A stretch of DNA of 64,000 nt. Origin: Tolypocladium sp. Sup5 PDA-1 (taxonomy: Eukaryota; Ascomycota; Sordariomycetes; Hypocreales; Ophiocordycipitaceae). Both the position numbers and the translations under genes were made by a program. The stretch covers positions 682,001 through 746,000 of the forward strand of contig JPHH03000010.1 in NCBI GenBank assembly GCA_000750105.3, given 5' to 3'. The notes below the pieces were generated by a model. It was not told the origin of the DNA, ran no database searches, and saw nothing but the letters and a program-made list of their open reading frames with translations. How positions within the stretch are numbered: position 1 is the first letter of the stretch; every line of letters begins with the position of its first letter. This document shows, one piece after another, positions 11,215-22,773 of the stretch.

Positions 11215-12015
11215 TTACTCCTTCTTGCGATGAACCGGCAGCCACTCCGTCGCAAACCCAACCGCTTCAGACAGCGAAAACAGCTTACACTCCGCAGCGC
11301 CCACCAGGCCCTTGATCAAGGTCCCTTTGGCTTCGAAATCCTCCCCCAGCGCCGCAAAGTCGCCGCCGTCGACCGGGACGTCCCGGACCGTCACCCACCG
11401 CGGCTCCCCGTCCACCACGGCCGAGAACGAGTTCTCCACCAGCCGCGCCGGGCTGCGATACTCGGCCAGGTGCAGCGCCGTGCAGGCATCGAACCCAACC
11501 CCAAGGAGCAGCACCCGCGCGCCCGCTTCCTCCAGACGCGCGAGGGGGCTCTGCTCGCCGAGGCGGCACTCGAGCGCGTGGCCGGCCGTGATGTGAGCGG
11601 CCTTGGGTCCAACGGCGGCAAACGACGTCTGCGGATGGTCGCTGCGCAAGGCTCCCGGCCACGTCCGCAGCGCCTCGGGGATCACGCCCATGGCCCGCGT
11701 CCGGCTCGTCCGCGGGTCGAACGCGGGCATCGTCTCCCGGATGGTCGGCCACCAGTCCTCGGGCACGGGCGGGGCCTGCCACTCGGCCGGGTCCGAGATA
11801 TCCCCCGTGTGCGTCGGCGCGACGAGCGTGCCCGAGGGCCCGAGGGCGTCGAGCAGCGCCGATATCACGGCTGCGGCGCCGCCGTTGACCCAGCCGATGC
11901 ACCGGAGGGACGAGTGCAGCAGGATGGTGCCGCCGGCGTTGATGCCCAGGTTGCGGAAGTCGTTGGCGAGGGATGCCCGAGTGCAGAGCGGTCCTTGCGG
12001 CGGTGATGAGGACAT
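11215..12015 (-). CDS. Aminoglycoside N3-acetyltransferase-like protein (AAC(3) family)
   Basis: Acetyl-CoA-dependent N-acetyltransferase of the Antibiotic_NAT family, which in bacteria acetylates the 3-amino group of aminoglycosides. Single exon, ATG at 12015, 266 residues, the family's usual size. Hallmarks are visible in order: ILLHSSLRCIGWVNGGA near the N-terminus, GTLVAPTHTGDISDP, SRTRAMGVIPEALRTWPGAL, RSDHPQTSFAAVGPKA, and LLLGVGFDACTALHLAEYRS. An upstream in-frame extension (to 12060) lacks an ATG, and the MSSSPPQ start is preferred. The family is mainly bacterial and patchy in fungi, so an old bacterial transfer is plausible. GC is not clearly different from its neighbours and no intron is present. 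The native substrate in a fungus is unknown. A TATA-like TATAAAT lies about 90 bp upstream. Confidence 0.9.
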   Translation of the reverse strand: MSSSPPQGPLCTRASLANDFRNLGINAGGTILLHSSLRCIGWVNGGAAAVISALLDALGPSGTLVAPTHTGDISDPAEWQAPPVPEDWWPTIRETMPAFDPRTSRTRAMGVIPEALRTWPGALRSDHPQTSFAAVGPKAAHITAGHALECRLGEQSPLARLEEAGARVLLLGVGFDACTALHLAEYRSPARLVENSFSAVVDGEPRWVTVRDVPVDGGDFAALGEDFEAKGTLIKGLVGAAECKLFSLSEAVGFATEWLPVHRKKE

Positions 12016-12416
12016 TGTGTTGCCTTTTAAACAGAGATGCGGTGATGTGGATTCTTTCAACCAGTAATTGGGCCTGGGAGATTGTCCTCTTCACTTCGAA
12101 AGATTTATAATGCGGAGTCGCTCGTCTTATACCGTTAGTCGTTCGTCGTCGCTGGCCGGCTGAGTCACAGAACCATGTAACTCTTACAACAACTTGAGTC
12201 TGCCGTCCCATCGGGCTGCAGCATGCACTCTATTGGCTTGATTTCACTATTGTCCAAGTTAATTTACTATACATGAGGGGAGTTATCTTACGTTCCCTAA
12301 GCCGCAGCAACATGATGTCTTCCCGGACCACCAACTCTCAAACAACAGACCCCATCCCACTTCATACAGTTTGACAGCTCGGAACGCGTTCATGTTCAAC
12401 GGCCGATATCACCAAC
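12016..12416. other. Intergenic region upstream of the AAC(3)-like gene
   Basis: Spans the 3' end of the alpha/beta hydrolase gene and the start of the AAC(3)-like gene. Apart from the TATA-like element listed separately nothing is recognisable. Confidence 0.5.
12103..12109 (-). promoter_or_regulatory. TATA-like box of the AAC(3)-like gene
   Basis: TATAAAT on the minus strand, about 90 bp before the ATG at 12015. Position and sequence fit a TATA element; no direct evidence of use. Confidence 0.4.
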
Positions 12417-13193
12417 TCATTTCGTAAAAGAGGCCACTGCCGTTAGTATGAAATCGGCAGTCTCTTTCGGCCTGCTCAACATCGGCGAATGGCTGCTCGC
12501 GACCTCGCGCAGAGTAACATCCGCTCCAGCGGCCTTTGCTCCCTGCACAAAGGCGAACTGCGCCTGAACTGGCAGCGCCTTGTCCTGCGTCGTGGCCAGG
12601 TACCACACCGGCACGTCCTTCCACCCTGAATACGCATGCTCGCCGCCCTCCATCAGGGGCTTCAGCGCCTGCTTTCGGAGGTTGTCGACCCATTGCGCGC
12701 CCTCTTCCGCCGGGAGGTCGTGGTAGAGCATTTCCCTTGCGTCGACGACGATTTCGGCAAAGCCGGCCTCCTCATCGGCTACCCATTGCGGCGGTGGCTT
12801 CCCGCCGAGGCCGTCGATGAAGCAGACGCCGGTGATGGTGAAGCCGGTGGCCATCATGGCAATTCCGATGACGTGGCCGGAGGATTCGGTTGCTGGTGAA
12901 GAAGCGTCTTGCGTCTTCCGTGCGAGGCCTTTGATGGCGCTGCTGCCGACTGAGCCGCCGTAGGAGTGCACCACGACCACGACGTCGCGTCCCTGCGCCG
13001 TCTCCGCCACGATGGCGTCCCGAACGGCATTGACGTCATCCGCAAATGTGGCAGCCGGGTTCGATAGCGTTGACGGAAGCGCCACGCAGACGCATTTGTA
13101 CTGTTGTGCCTCAATATCTGAGGAGACTTTGCTCCAGGTCTCGGGGCGGTGCCATGCGCCGGGCACGAAGACGAGCGTGGGCTTGTGAGGCAT
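12417..13193 (-). CDS. Alpha/beta hydrolase (AB_hydrolase_6 / esterase-like)
   Basis: Cytosolic serine hydrolase of the alpha/beta fold, related to small-molecule esterases. Single exon; the real ATG is at 13193 (an upstream in-frame TTG extension is not used), giving 258 residues. The N-terminus TLVFVPGAWHRPETW carries the oxyanion-hole region. The nucleophile is Ser77 in VVVVHSYGG (H-S-Y-G-G instead of G-x-S-x-G, as usual in this subfamily). The acid is probably Asp204 in TTQDKALP, and the base His235 in SSHSPML, so the triad is complete. A lid-like region lies at about 100-180. No signal peptide. The adjacent AAC(3)-like gene is on the same strand, but the 400 bp gap gives no evidence of co-regulation. 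Substrate unknown. Confidence 0.9.
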   Translation of the reverse strand: MPHKPTLVFVPGAWHRPETWSKVSSDIEAQQYKCVCVALPSTLSNPAATFADDVNAVRDAIVAETAQGRDVVVVVHSYGGSVGSSAIKGLARKTQDASSPATESSGHVIGIAMMATGFTITGVCFIDGLGGKPPPQWVADEEAGFAEIVVDAREMLYHDLPAEEGAQWVDNLRKQALKPLMEGGEHAYSGWKDVPVWYLATTQDKALPVQAQFAFVQGAKAAGADVTLREVASSHSPMLSRPKETADFILTAVASFTK

Positions 13194-13794
13194 GGTCACT
13201 GACAATTGGTAAGACGGCCGTGAGAATCAAGGCCAGGTGAGTGAGGGTAGCAAGGAATGAAAACCCAAGATCAGGGAACAAGGACAAATATAGGATTCAG
13301 GGTGGTCTCTTGGATGAGTGATTTCTCAACGCGCTGGTGGAACGAAGTAGACGGTGAGGGTGAGACCTCTGGAATCTTTTCGAGCGTTTAGTAGTTGTGT
13401 TGTCCGCCGCTCCGCCCAGCCAGGCACTCAGGCATCCGCGCGTGGATCATGTGGGCAAGCGTCAACCCGTCACGCGCTGTGTATTAATTTGGCTACCTTT
13501 GAATATTTGCTTTTTTCTTCGGCCTTGAGTTTTTATTGTGACAAGACAAAGCAGGTTCAGCAATTGGAGCTATTGTGCCGCATCCAGCTCCCAGTGTTGC
13601 CACTTACACGGCTTGAGGTGACTACTCCCGTGGATCTGCACTCCGTCTCCGGAGCATCGGCTTGGTCTCTCGTCCAGACAGATATACATGACCATCTCAT
13701 ATACTGTGCCGAATTGACTACGGCAATGCAATACATCAACACCGATCGCTGTACATCGATTCATTCAAGTCATGGAACGTCATACATCAAGCCC
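13194..13794. other. Intergenic region between GH30 and hydrolase genes
   Basis: Promoter region of the hydrolase (-) and 3' flank of the GH30 gene (-). No other feature seen. Confidence 0.5.
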
Positions 13795-15316
13795 CTAAGC
13801 CTTGGGCAGCACCCACGTCGTCACCGACTGCTTATACACCAGCCCATTCCACGTCTGGCCCTCCGACTCCGTCTTCAGCTCGACCCAGATATCGCGGTCG
13901 TACTTGTTCTGGATCGCCACCGTGCGCGTCCCGTTCGGGTTCAGCGTCGCAACCGACTCGAGCCCGCTGCCGTCGGGGAACAGGTGGCTGCCCGTGCCGG
14001 CGACCGCCCTGCCGCCCTTGGGCATGAACTTGCTGAACTGGCCCATCATGTAGTAGTCACTCTCCTTCTTGTACGTGCCGGAGCCGGGGTCCACGGTCAC
14101 GAGCCCCGTGCAGATGTGGCACGCGTCGCCGCCGCTGATGCTCGGCCCGCCGCCGGTGAAGCTGCCCAGCGCCCAGGCGATGATGCCGTTGGCCCAGTTC
14201 CGCAGCGGCAGCAGCGCGAAGTTGGACGAGTGCACCCAGTCGGTCGTGCCGACGGCCGTCCAGCACTCCGTCATGTGCTGCTCCGTGCCGGGGTACTGGT
14301 CGTGGAAGGTCGACAGGGGCTGCCAGTTGGCCGGGTCGTTGCCCGAGTAGCAGTGCCAGGCGGCGGCGGGCACGTAGCCGTTGCCCTTGTTCATGTCGAC
14401 GACCGTCTCGGCGTAGCTGTGGTCCTCTGTCCGAGACGTGTCATGTCGGCGGCGGCTCATATCATCAACCGCCCTCACATGGGGGGAACTCACGCGTGTT
14501 GTGGTCAAACGCCCAGATCTGCGTCTTCAGGCCAGCCTTCCTGATCGCCGAACCGACATTGTCACGAATCAGGGCGCCCGACTCATCAGCAAAGATGTAC
14601 ATGGTCGGCATCTGCGCCCTGCTGTTCAGGGGCTCGTTCTGGATGGTGATGGCGTCAATGTGCGCGCCGCCCTGGTCGTACGCCTGCAGGTACTTGACAA
14701 AGTACTGCGCATACGCGTCCACGTACTGGTGGTTGAGGTTGTTATTCGTCGTCGTGCCGGTGATGACCCCGTCCAGCTGCATCCACCCAGGGGGCGCCCA
14801 CGGCGAGCCCAGGATGGTCAGGTCGGGCTGCAGCCGCCGCATCTCCGCCAGCATCGACACCATGGCGTTGCCGCGGTCGCCAAGGTTGAAGCCCGACAGG
14901 CTCGCGTCGACGTGCCCGCCGTTGTCGTCGTACGAGTACGCCGGGTCGTCCGACAGGTCGGAGGTGGCGATGGTGTGGCGCATGAGGTTGAAGTTGAGGC
15001 CGTCCGGGGTCATGAGGTCCCGGAGCAGCGCACTCCGCGTGTTTCCGGGGAGCTTGTTCAAGGCCGTCACGGTGCCGTCGGTGACGCAGGCGCCGAAGCG
15101 CTTGATGGTCTGCTTCTGCCCCGAATTCTCCGAGATGGTGAACTTCCAGTCGTCCAGGCCCGGGTTGTTGGCGCCCAGCGCCGGGGCGTCGACCTGGCTG
15201 AGCTTGTACTTGCCATCGACCGAGGAGCTCCACGCCGAGGCGCCGGCGCGGCGGTCGAGCGTCGACGAGGTGAGGGCCCCCGTGGAGGCGAGGACAGTGA
15301 GGAACGGCACAAGCAT
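13795..15316 (-). CDS. Secreted glycoside hydrolase family 30 (endo-beta-1,6-glucanase type)
   Basis: Secreted retaining glycosidase of family GH30. The closest match by eye is the fungal endo-beta-1,6-glucanases that attack fungal cell-wall glucan. The ATG is at 15316. Exon 1 is 14494-15316, the intron 14427-14493 (GTGAGT...ACAG, 67 bp), and exon 2 13795-14426, giving 484 residues. A signal peptide (MLVPFLTVLASTGALTS) is followed by an LDRR site that a Kex2-type protease could cut. Catalytic residues are visible: acid/base Glu228 in TIQNEP and nucleophile Glu328 in HMTECW. Other family signatures are QTIKRFGACVTDGT, SPWAPPGWM and WHCYSG. The C-terminal beta domain ends TTWVLPKA. Together with the GH64 gene at 25.3 kb it suggests digestion of fungal beta-glucans. 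Subfamily assignment is by resemblance only. Confidence 0.92.
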
Positions 15317-17145
15317 TGTGGCTCGAGTGGCGGTTCACTGGTGACTGAATATCCAGCTTCGTCAAGTGCGAGTTCCGTCAGTCTCCACCATTGCCGAGGG
15401 CCCAGCTTGAATATACCTCGACGGATGATAGATCCCGAGTCGTACAAGCATTGAACAGTGCCGTCATTCCTCCTGTTCTTACGGACTAGTAAGTTGGAAG
15501 CTCGATCTAAAAGCTGACCTGCGATATGCCATGGACCACTCTCGATGCTACCTCTCAGCCATCGCAATCGGCCCTTCCATGCCAGGCCTACCTAGGGCAA
15601 CCACTGCCGGGGGGGACAGATCGATGTCCTTGCCCGAGCCCGCGTCCATTGGAAGCACGAGAAGCCAGCCACCCAGCCAGTGTCTGACATCATGGCCGCG
15701 ACTCCCCGCCGCCGAGCCCACGCCGACCCACGCCGACCGATTACATTCGGGGCATCCCGAGCGGCGTGGCGCTGGGGATGGGGATTGTGGGACGCGCCCG
15801 GGGAATTGTCAAGGTCTCAGCTCCGTGAGCTCCGATAACTCGAGTTGGACATTAAGCGCGAGGTATCAATGGTTTAGCGGCTCGTACACAGCTAGCTTAT
15901 TCAGTCGCGGTGATCTTTATACAGCAAGCCATTGTTGCGACTTCACGGGTGGGCAACTAATAGCTGGCAATGAGTTGACTATCCGTCGATCGATATAACT
16001 GCCACTGTTATATCGGCCGGGAGAAGTTCACTCTTGTGATCATAACTTCAAAGTTGCAGGAACTCGAGCTCTGATGATTCATGAATCTAACAGGCTCCGC
16101 CAATACAGCCACTTAGTGTGTGTAGTAAGCTTAGTTACATCACGACTACAGTACGAACACCATGTGAGTTAGCTTTCGGGCGAGATCGATCATACAACCT
16201 TGGGAACACGCAGCTTACCGCAACTCAGTCAGCCTGTGATTTGCTGAAATTCAATAATAACTCTATACTATATTTATCCAATGCAACCTATATCGAGTAA
16301 AGACTCGCCCCGTCATCGTTTCGCGAGCCACATCTGGGATGAGGGCGAGGGTACAGGGTAAGCATCAGAACAGCCAACGTCTGCCGCACGGCACCACCGT
16401 CCTCCGCACGTGGGGGGAATCTAGCCAGGTTTGGGGCTCACCCGAGATCTGGGACATTGGCAGACGGCCTGAATTAGTCCGTCCACTGGTGAACGAGGAT
16501 TATGGGAGGGGACGATGCTTTCGAGTTAAGCTGCAGGCCGAGCGAGCATCCGAAGCCGTTGCCATTGGAATCACGATTGGTATTTCATATTTCAAGTGCT
16601 TGAGTCGCAGTGGCTGACACGGCTATCAATTGTCTGTGTCTAGACTTTGCTACTATATGTTCACCCGACTCCTATTGTTCGCGGGCGTTGCATACGAGCA
16701 CGCCGCGGAGACGACGACGCTCCCTATTCAGGAAGCTGCTTACTGAGCCCATCAGCTCCAGGGACCCATGGCTCTCAACGATGGCTTGCAAAGGCTGTGC
16801 CTTTTGCCTGAATGGATATGATCTCCAAGTTTCGACCTGCCTCCGTCGCATAACAGATTACGAGCTCGCCGATGCGCCGTATATCGTTGCTACGGATCAA
16901 ACTCGCCCCTCACTTTCGTAGGCGACACCTTCGTATGAGAAGTTCCATCCAGGCGAGACGAGGGAGTAGCATCACAGCGGCCTCGTCACAGGCCAAGGTA
17001 GCCTCCAGAATCGTCGGCCCTAGGAGATGCGAGTTCGCGGCTCGGATCCTGACGGGCGTCTCGTTGTCGAGCCGTATCAAGACCACGCTCTTCGAATGAC
17101 GCAGTCTGTGTGTGTGCTGATGATGCCACGGACGTCAAGAACATC
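15317..17145. other. Intergenic region, 1.8 kb
   Basis: Promoter side of the GH30 gene and 3' side of cyclin H. A short imperfect direct repeat of CCCACGCCGAC lies near 15718-15740. No supported gene, RNA or mobile element. Confidence 0.5.
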
Positions 17146-18256
17146 TCATCCCAGCGGTGGCCCAAATACATCGTCTCCGTTCTCGACCCTCCTCCGCTTC
17201 GCATCCCTCGCATCCCCATCGCCAAACACCGCCGTATCGGTCGTCTCGCTCGGCTTCTTCGGTTTCCCCGCAGCCTGCTCCCGCCGGGCTCGTTGCAGCG
17301 CCACCAGGTCGGCTCGGTCCGGGTCTCTGCACTTTTGTAGTTTCTTCCGCAGCGGCTTCATCGACTTGACAATCTCGGGCTATCTGGGGTCAGCAACGGC
17401 AGTATAACGCGATAGCGGCGCAGAGTAGACCTACCGTGCCCCAGTACTCGGCCATTCGTTCCGGAGGTTCGTCTTCCAGCATGGCACGGCAGCTTTCGAT
17501 TGCCATCATCGTCTTCTCGTGCAAGTCTGTGTGCGCCCCTACGGGATCCGTGTCGCCGTCGCCATTCTGCGTCGGCTTCGGCAGCAAAATGTCCACCAGT
17601 CCCGGGTCCACCATGAGGAGGGCCGCCAGCATGATCTGGCTGGGCGTGTAGTGAAAGTAGACATCCGTCACCAGCGCACTAAACTTGAGAATCTCCCTCG
17701 CGCGCGCATGCGCCTTGATGATCCGCGCCTCCTCGCCGGGCCGTCTCCTCCTCAGCTCCAAGACGGCGCCCTCCAGCGCGCGGAACGGGTGCCGCACGTC
17801 AAACGCGAAGCGTATGCCCTGGCACAGCAGGAACTCGCCTGCCAGTATCTGCTCGCTCGTCGTGTTGGGGAACTTCTCCGCCAGCTTGGCCAGCCGGATG
17901 TAGAACCCCTCCGCCTTGCACCCGAAGAACAGCGACGTCTTGAGCAGCTCGGTGGGCGGGTACGTCATGACCGAGTTGGTGATGTAGAACCGCCGCAGGA
18001 ACATGGCCGCCGTCGAGCGGATCTCGGTGGGCAGCTCACAGAACTGCGCGGCGCGGATGAGCTCGACAGTGAAGAATTTGACGAGCCGTGTCTCTTCGTC
18101 GGGGGTCAGGAACTCGGGCGTCGGGTTGATTCGGGCGGAAATTTGTTGATTGGCCAGGGAGTTTGTCTTGTGTCGGAGATCTTGGAGGTTCGGGGGTGAC
18201 CAGGACCAGAGGCGGAACTGGCTTGATTGCCGATACCGCTCGTCTTCGGTGGCCAT
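17146..18256 (-). CDS. CCL1: Cyclin H / Ccl1 (TFIIH-CAK kinase regulatory subunit)
   Basis: Regulatory cyclin of the CDK-activating kinase module of TFIIH, partner of Kin28/CDK7, acting in transcription initiation. The ATG is at 18256 (an upstream GTG is not used). Exon 1 is 17435-18256, the intron 17380-17434 (GTAGGT...ATAG, 55 bp), and exon 2 17146-17379, giving 351 residues. The N-terminus MATEDERYRQSSQFRLWSWS is the family's signature. The cyclin box begins around LVKFFTVELIRAAQFCELPTE and continues through AAMFLRRFYITNSVMTYPP and TSLFFGCKAEGFYI. A second cyclin fold includes ILAGEFLLCQGIRFAFDV and HPFRALEGAV. The C-terminus is basic and ends in a KRRR nuclear-localisation-like stretch. 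A housekeeping gene. Confidence 0.94.
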
Positions 18257-18733
18257 GTTGACCACTGGTTGCTCAGATCGTGCTCTTTGGCAGCGTAGAT
18301 TTGGGATTGGAAGCGATCTGCTAGCGTTGTGGCGGTTGGGCTCTCGGAGAAGGGAATGCCATTCACGGTGTGCGAAGCTCTAGGTTGGTGATGGAGCTCA
18401 AAGAGCTGATAGCTTCGTTGGCGTGGCGGCGCACGTGACTGAGTCATCCCTTCGACGTCAACCACCAACCCCTTTTTCATACAAGCCCGGAAGCTCGCAA
18501 ACGCAGACAAACGCTTGAATTGTTGAGCACGAAAACGCCGTGTTTCTTATTATTACAGACCCGATTTGAATACGAGGTTGGAGACCCGTCTTTCCCCCAA
18601 GCCCAGTCAACGATTCCAGCAGAGATTATCAAGTGGCGCGTCTACTGCCATTGCAATTTGCAGCCAATTCCCTCGTTCGAACATGCATGCCAGGCGTTTT
18701 CTGGCATTCGCGGCCAGCGCAACGAACCTCCCA
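18257..18733. other. Intergenic region upstream of cyclin H
   Basis: Promoter region of cyclin H and 3' UTR of the BAR-domain gene. No other feature. Confidence 0.5.
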
Positions 18734-20100
18734 TTAGTACCCCAGATTGCCCCTCCGAGCTGGGACTGGTGGAGGAGGCGGTTTCTTCGCCCTGTTGACA
18801 GGCGGGGGCGGAGGCGGCGCCTTCTTGGCTACCTGCGCGCTGTTCACCCGCGCGAGGCTATCGTAGCTGGTCGTCGAGCTGGCACTGCGGTTCCCCCAAC
18901 CGTGGCTCGCGCCATCGCTACCCGCGGACTCGTCATCGGTGAAGACGTCTTCCCCCCTGCCCCCGTATGCGGCCATGTCCGTTGTGTTCCTAGGCAGCGG
19001 AGGTGCCCGGGCGTTGGCCGATGACGACGCACTTCTAGCTCCAAACGTGGCCGCCCTCATCACGGACGGTCTGGGGGGTTGCGGCGGCGGCGGCGGACCC
19101 GGCGGCAGAACTTGGTTACTAGCAAGTCGGCGGATCGGCATCGGGGGAGCTTCGTCGGCGTCGGCGACCTGGCTGTGGTGCGTTGCGTGCCATGAGCGGG
19201 CCGTGTTGGAGCGAGCCCGAGGTACGTAAATGTCGTCTTGGGAAGCCGCTGCAGAAGGGCTCACGTCGGATAAAGCCTGGCGTGCGCGACGCAGCTCCTC
19301 GGTCGCCCGCTCGTGGTAGGCCAGCTCGGCATCGAGGAGCGATGAGAGGGCGCCAATACTCTCCACCTCGGTGTCCTTAATGTCCTGCATCCGTCGGAGG
19401 ACGTCCTCGCTGGAGTCGTCAAATTTGGTCTTGCACACTCGCATTTCCTCCTCGATGCGGAAGTCGTCGCGCTTGGCCTTGTGCATCTTGGCCACGCTGG
19501 CGTCGTAGGCAAGACGCCGGCTCTCAAGCCTCTTGCGGGCAGCCTACGTCAATCGGCGGTTAGCAGATATCTTTGCCTGCTCATCGGATGAGCGTCTAGT
19601 GTACGATGGCGTACCTGGTACTCCTTCATCATCGTCACGCTTCTCTCTAGGTGCTGCAGCCAGCTCGTGGTGACTTCGTCGGCATAACTGGTGTGCAGGT
19701 CGGAGATGCGTTCGTTGGCACGGCCGACGTGGGCAAGGCAGTTGCCAAACTCCGAGTCCGGCTCGAAGTCGTTGCCGTGGGCAGCCATGGAGCGGCCGAG
19801 GAGCGCGAGGGGGGTGCAGCGGCTCTTGTCTTCAGAGGCATCGCATCGGCGGTTCTCCCATTTGACGTAGACGGCGGCCGACTTCTGAAGGTTCTCCATG
19901 CCTGTTGAGGCCATGAATATCTGTTAGCGGTGGTTCTGCAACACAGTAAACAGCAGGATGAGGACCCTCGTACCAGTCTGTCGAAAGCCCATTTCCGCCT
20001 CAAGCTCCTGGAACTCGTCCGACTGAGCTGTTTTGGCCTCGGCGCCCATCTTCTCGCCGGCCCATTGGCGGGCGCGGTCTATCTTTTTGGTAAAGGTCAT
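18734..20100 (-). CDS. BAR-domain protein with proline-rich C-terminus
   Basis: Membrane-curvature protein of the BAR superfamily, expected in endocytosis or vesicle traffic at the plasma membrane or Golgi. Three exons: 19974-20100, 19615-19901 and 18734-19543. Introns are 19902-19973 (GTACGA...ACAG) and 19544-19614 (GTACGC...GTAG). The product is 407 residues. The N-terminus is an amphipathic start (MTFTKKIDRARQWAGEKMG). A long helical BAR region follows at about 10-245 with alternating acidic and basic residues (SAAVYVKWENRRCD, RKRLESRRLAYDASVAKMHK, EVESIGALSSLLDAELAYHE). The C-terminal 150 residues are disordered, with polyproline runs (PPGPPPPPQPPRP, KKAPPPPPPVNRAKKPPPPP) likely to bind SH3 domains; no SH3 domain is present. 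It resembles the fungal endophilin/Gvp36-like group; the exact orthologue is not certain. Confidence 0.85.
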
Positions 20101-22773
20101 GTTCGCTGATTGCGTCGAGATGTATGTGTGTATTCAGTCGCTCAGCGACCGGAAGTGACGCTGCTTTTTTCGCTCCGCGTGACAAGCGAGGGGATGGCCA
20201 GAGCGTCGATGCGGAGGCAGAGTCGAATTTGGCCGGGCAACCCAGGGGGCGGCAAGAAAACGAGAGACTGGAGTTGGGCGCACGCAAGTAAAAGAAGGTG
20301 TCCGTCGGTGATGGAAGTGGACAATGACAAGGACAAGCGAGAGGACAAGCGAGAGGAGCCAAGCAACGGCTGATGGATGAACGAGGTGCCAACAGAAACG
20401 GACGACGAGGAGACGGTTGGGGACGCCGGGATTGGCAACCGATAAAGAGACGTGCATGCATGATGGCTGGATGGACGCATGCGGGTCGTGGTAGTGACAT
20501 GCACTGTGGCAATCCATTCGTGGACAGGGCACGGCGGGCGAATCAGAGGCGCCCGTTTCCGGGACAGCCACTGGACCTGCCCTGGCGCTGCCCTGGACCT
20601 CCACCGCACCTCCACTGGAACGTCGACGGATCCAGGGACCACCTGCAGCACCCCCACTGCCCCTGTAACAGCCACGAACCAGCAGGCGCCAGTGGATGTG
20701 CGGGCGCCAGTTTAGCTGCCATTTTTAGCGACCGTTTTGCTGGTCGCTGGAGTCGCGTGCCGCAGCAACGAATCTCGCCGCGTTCCACCCACCCAATCCA
20801 TCGATCCATCCGTCCAGGGACCCAGCAGTCTCCAGAGAGCTTGTTCCAGCGACGGGCTAAGCGCTGCGGGCTAGTGGTCGCGGCCTGGTCTAGAAGCCTT
20901 CTGGCGGCTTGCGGTTCCAGGAGGGCCTCGTATCGACGTTGCCACTGGACGCGGCGCTCCGGCGAACGGTTGCGAATACGGATGGAGGCGCTAAACGGCG
21001 GCCAGACACCTCCATAAGTATTTGTACGTCGGTAGACATTCCACAGGCTGCGAGGGAGACGAGAACGGTTTGAGATCGAAACTGGCGCGGCCAATGCGGC
21101 CGGCCCTTGTGGCGCCCGGATTCCGGAACCGCGCCTCCTCTCGCAGATCTCTGGCGATCCGACAATTCGACGCGCGTCTCATTGGATCGCACGGGGCGGG
21201 ATGGCACACAGCAGGCTGAAGATGCTTCGTACATAATCCGTACAACGTACTGTACTTCATACAGATACCCTTTGCTCGCCTTCGCCACCGGGTAAAAGGT
21301 CAGAGGGGTGTTGAGCATCTAGTTCAAACCACCAACTGTGGCTTGGCAATGACTCCCGTCTCTCAGCCACACTCACAACGCGGATTGCCGTCCTTATCTC
21401 AGGCACAGGTTTCAGGCCAGTCAGTCTTCAAGGCATGAACGGAATAAGGCCCGAGTGGTTTGAGGCAATACACAGCCACGCGAGTAGAAACCGTGGGAAG
21501 GCTTGGATATAAGGTCATGAAGCAAGTTGGTACCATGTAACTTACTTCGTACCTGCTTTCAATCACCGCCGTTGGCTGAGGTACGTGTGTATGCACTCTC
21601 ACCAACGTCATCGGCAATGGACTGACCATCTCACCAGGCTTTGCATCTACGAGGTCACAGAGCCTTTATATTCATGGCAATGAAATACCGCTTTCAGGAT
21701 GGCCGGCGCAAACCTTTTGTCCCTGTTCCTTCTGGGCCCAATGCTGACCACACCCAGGACGTCTGGCGTTACTCCAACAGTCCAGCATCTCCAATCGTCA
21801 GTCTCATCATCCGCCCCAATTGAGCCGGAGATCTCGACGCCCAAACTAAACAAACTACGGATAGACTCTTTGTCTTCCGTTTGGGAATCGCATCCTGGTC
21901 CAGCGCGTGACCAGGGCAGGACTCTTGGCTACGGTCTGAGCGTGTCAACTACAGATCCCTTCTGTTGTGCGAATGCTCCAACCTCGTATTTCCCCATATT
22001 TCCCCTATTCCTGCTGTTCCTGCTGTTCCTCGCTATTCTTGCCGTCCCTTGCCATTCCTGTCTATTATTCCCTCAAGCTATTTCGTATGTACGGGGTCTA
22101 CTGGAACCGGTGGCACATCGTTGGGGAAGGATGCACGTCTCCCGTGCGTGTCGTCCTGATCTTGTCAGCTGAACGGAGGCATTGAACGCAGTGCTGCACA
22201 GACTCGCAAAGCATGATTCAATGTATACGCAATTTACTTTGCTCTATTGAATATTGGAGCCTGCCCAGCTGCTGAGTAGTTTCGATTCCCGGTTTCGATC
22301 CTCCAGTCTCCTTGAAAGCTAGGAATCTCATGATTCCGTAGTTCAGAAGACGACCCGGCAGAGGCGAGTGAGGCTGCCTCCTTCACCACAAAGGCTTTTC
22401 AGCTTGCTGCCTACTCTCTCTCTGTGCGACAACTCAGCTGCGGCCTGGCAAACTGAAAGGGCATTTGAAGAAACATCTGCTCTGCCCGACCCGTCCAGGT
22501 CAATCATCCTCACGGGAGCTGAGCGTCCATTTTGCCCAGGTAGTACAACCATATCCAGTGTTTGTGATTGCATGGTGGCGTCGAGTTTGCTGCTTCAATG
22601 GAGTGCTAAATTCCCAGTCGCTATTATCAAGCTGTTCCCAGGTAATCAAAGGAGGCGCGGCAAGGGACATACTTCATTCGCACCAACTCCCGCTACTATA
22701 CTTCCCATCTTTGTCAAACCCTTTCAAACTTGCTTTCTCACGTTAACCGAGCCTTGAACTTGGGATCAGGAGA
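20101..22773. other. Gene-poor region, 2.7 kb
   Basis: Promoter region of the BAR gene followed by non-coding DNA. 20.3-20.9 kb is GC-rich with many short overlapping open frames on both strands, none with protein-like composition. Around 21970-22080 is a pyrimidine-rich stretch (TTCC/TGTTCC repeats). No gene supported. Confidence 0.5.

Noticed and set aside
14438..15454. 338-codon plus-strand open frame opposite the GH30 gene
   Set aside because: Rich in Arg, Val and Gly with no domain; it mirrors the GH30 coding strand, whose catalytic motifs are intact.
22240..22320. Possible tRNA suggested by a GGTTTCGATCC stretch
   Set aside because: No matching acceptor, D or anticodon stems could be drawn around it.
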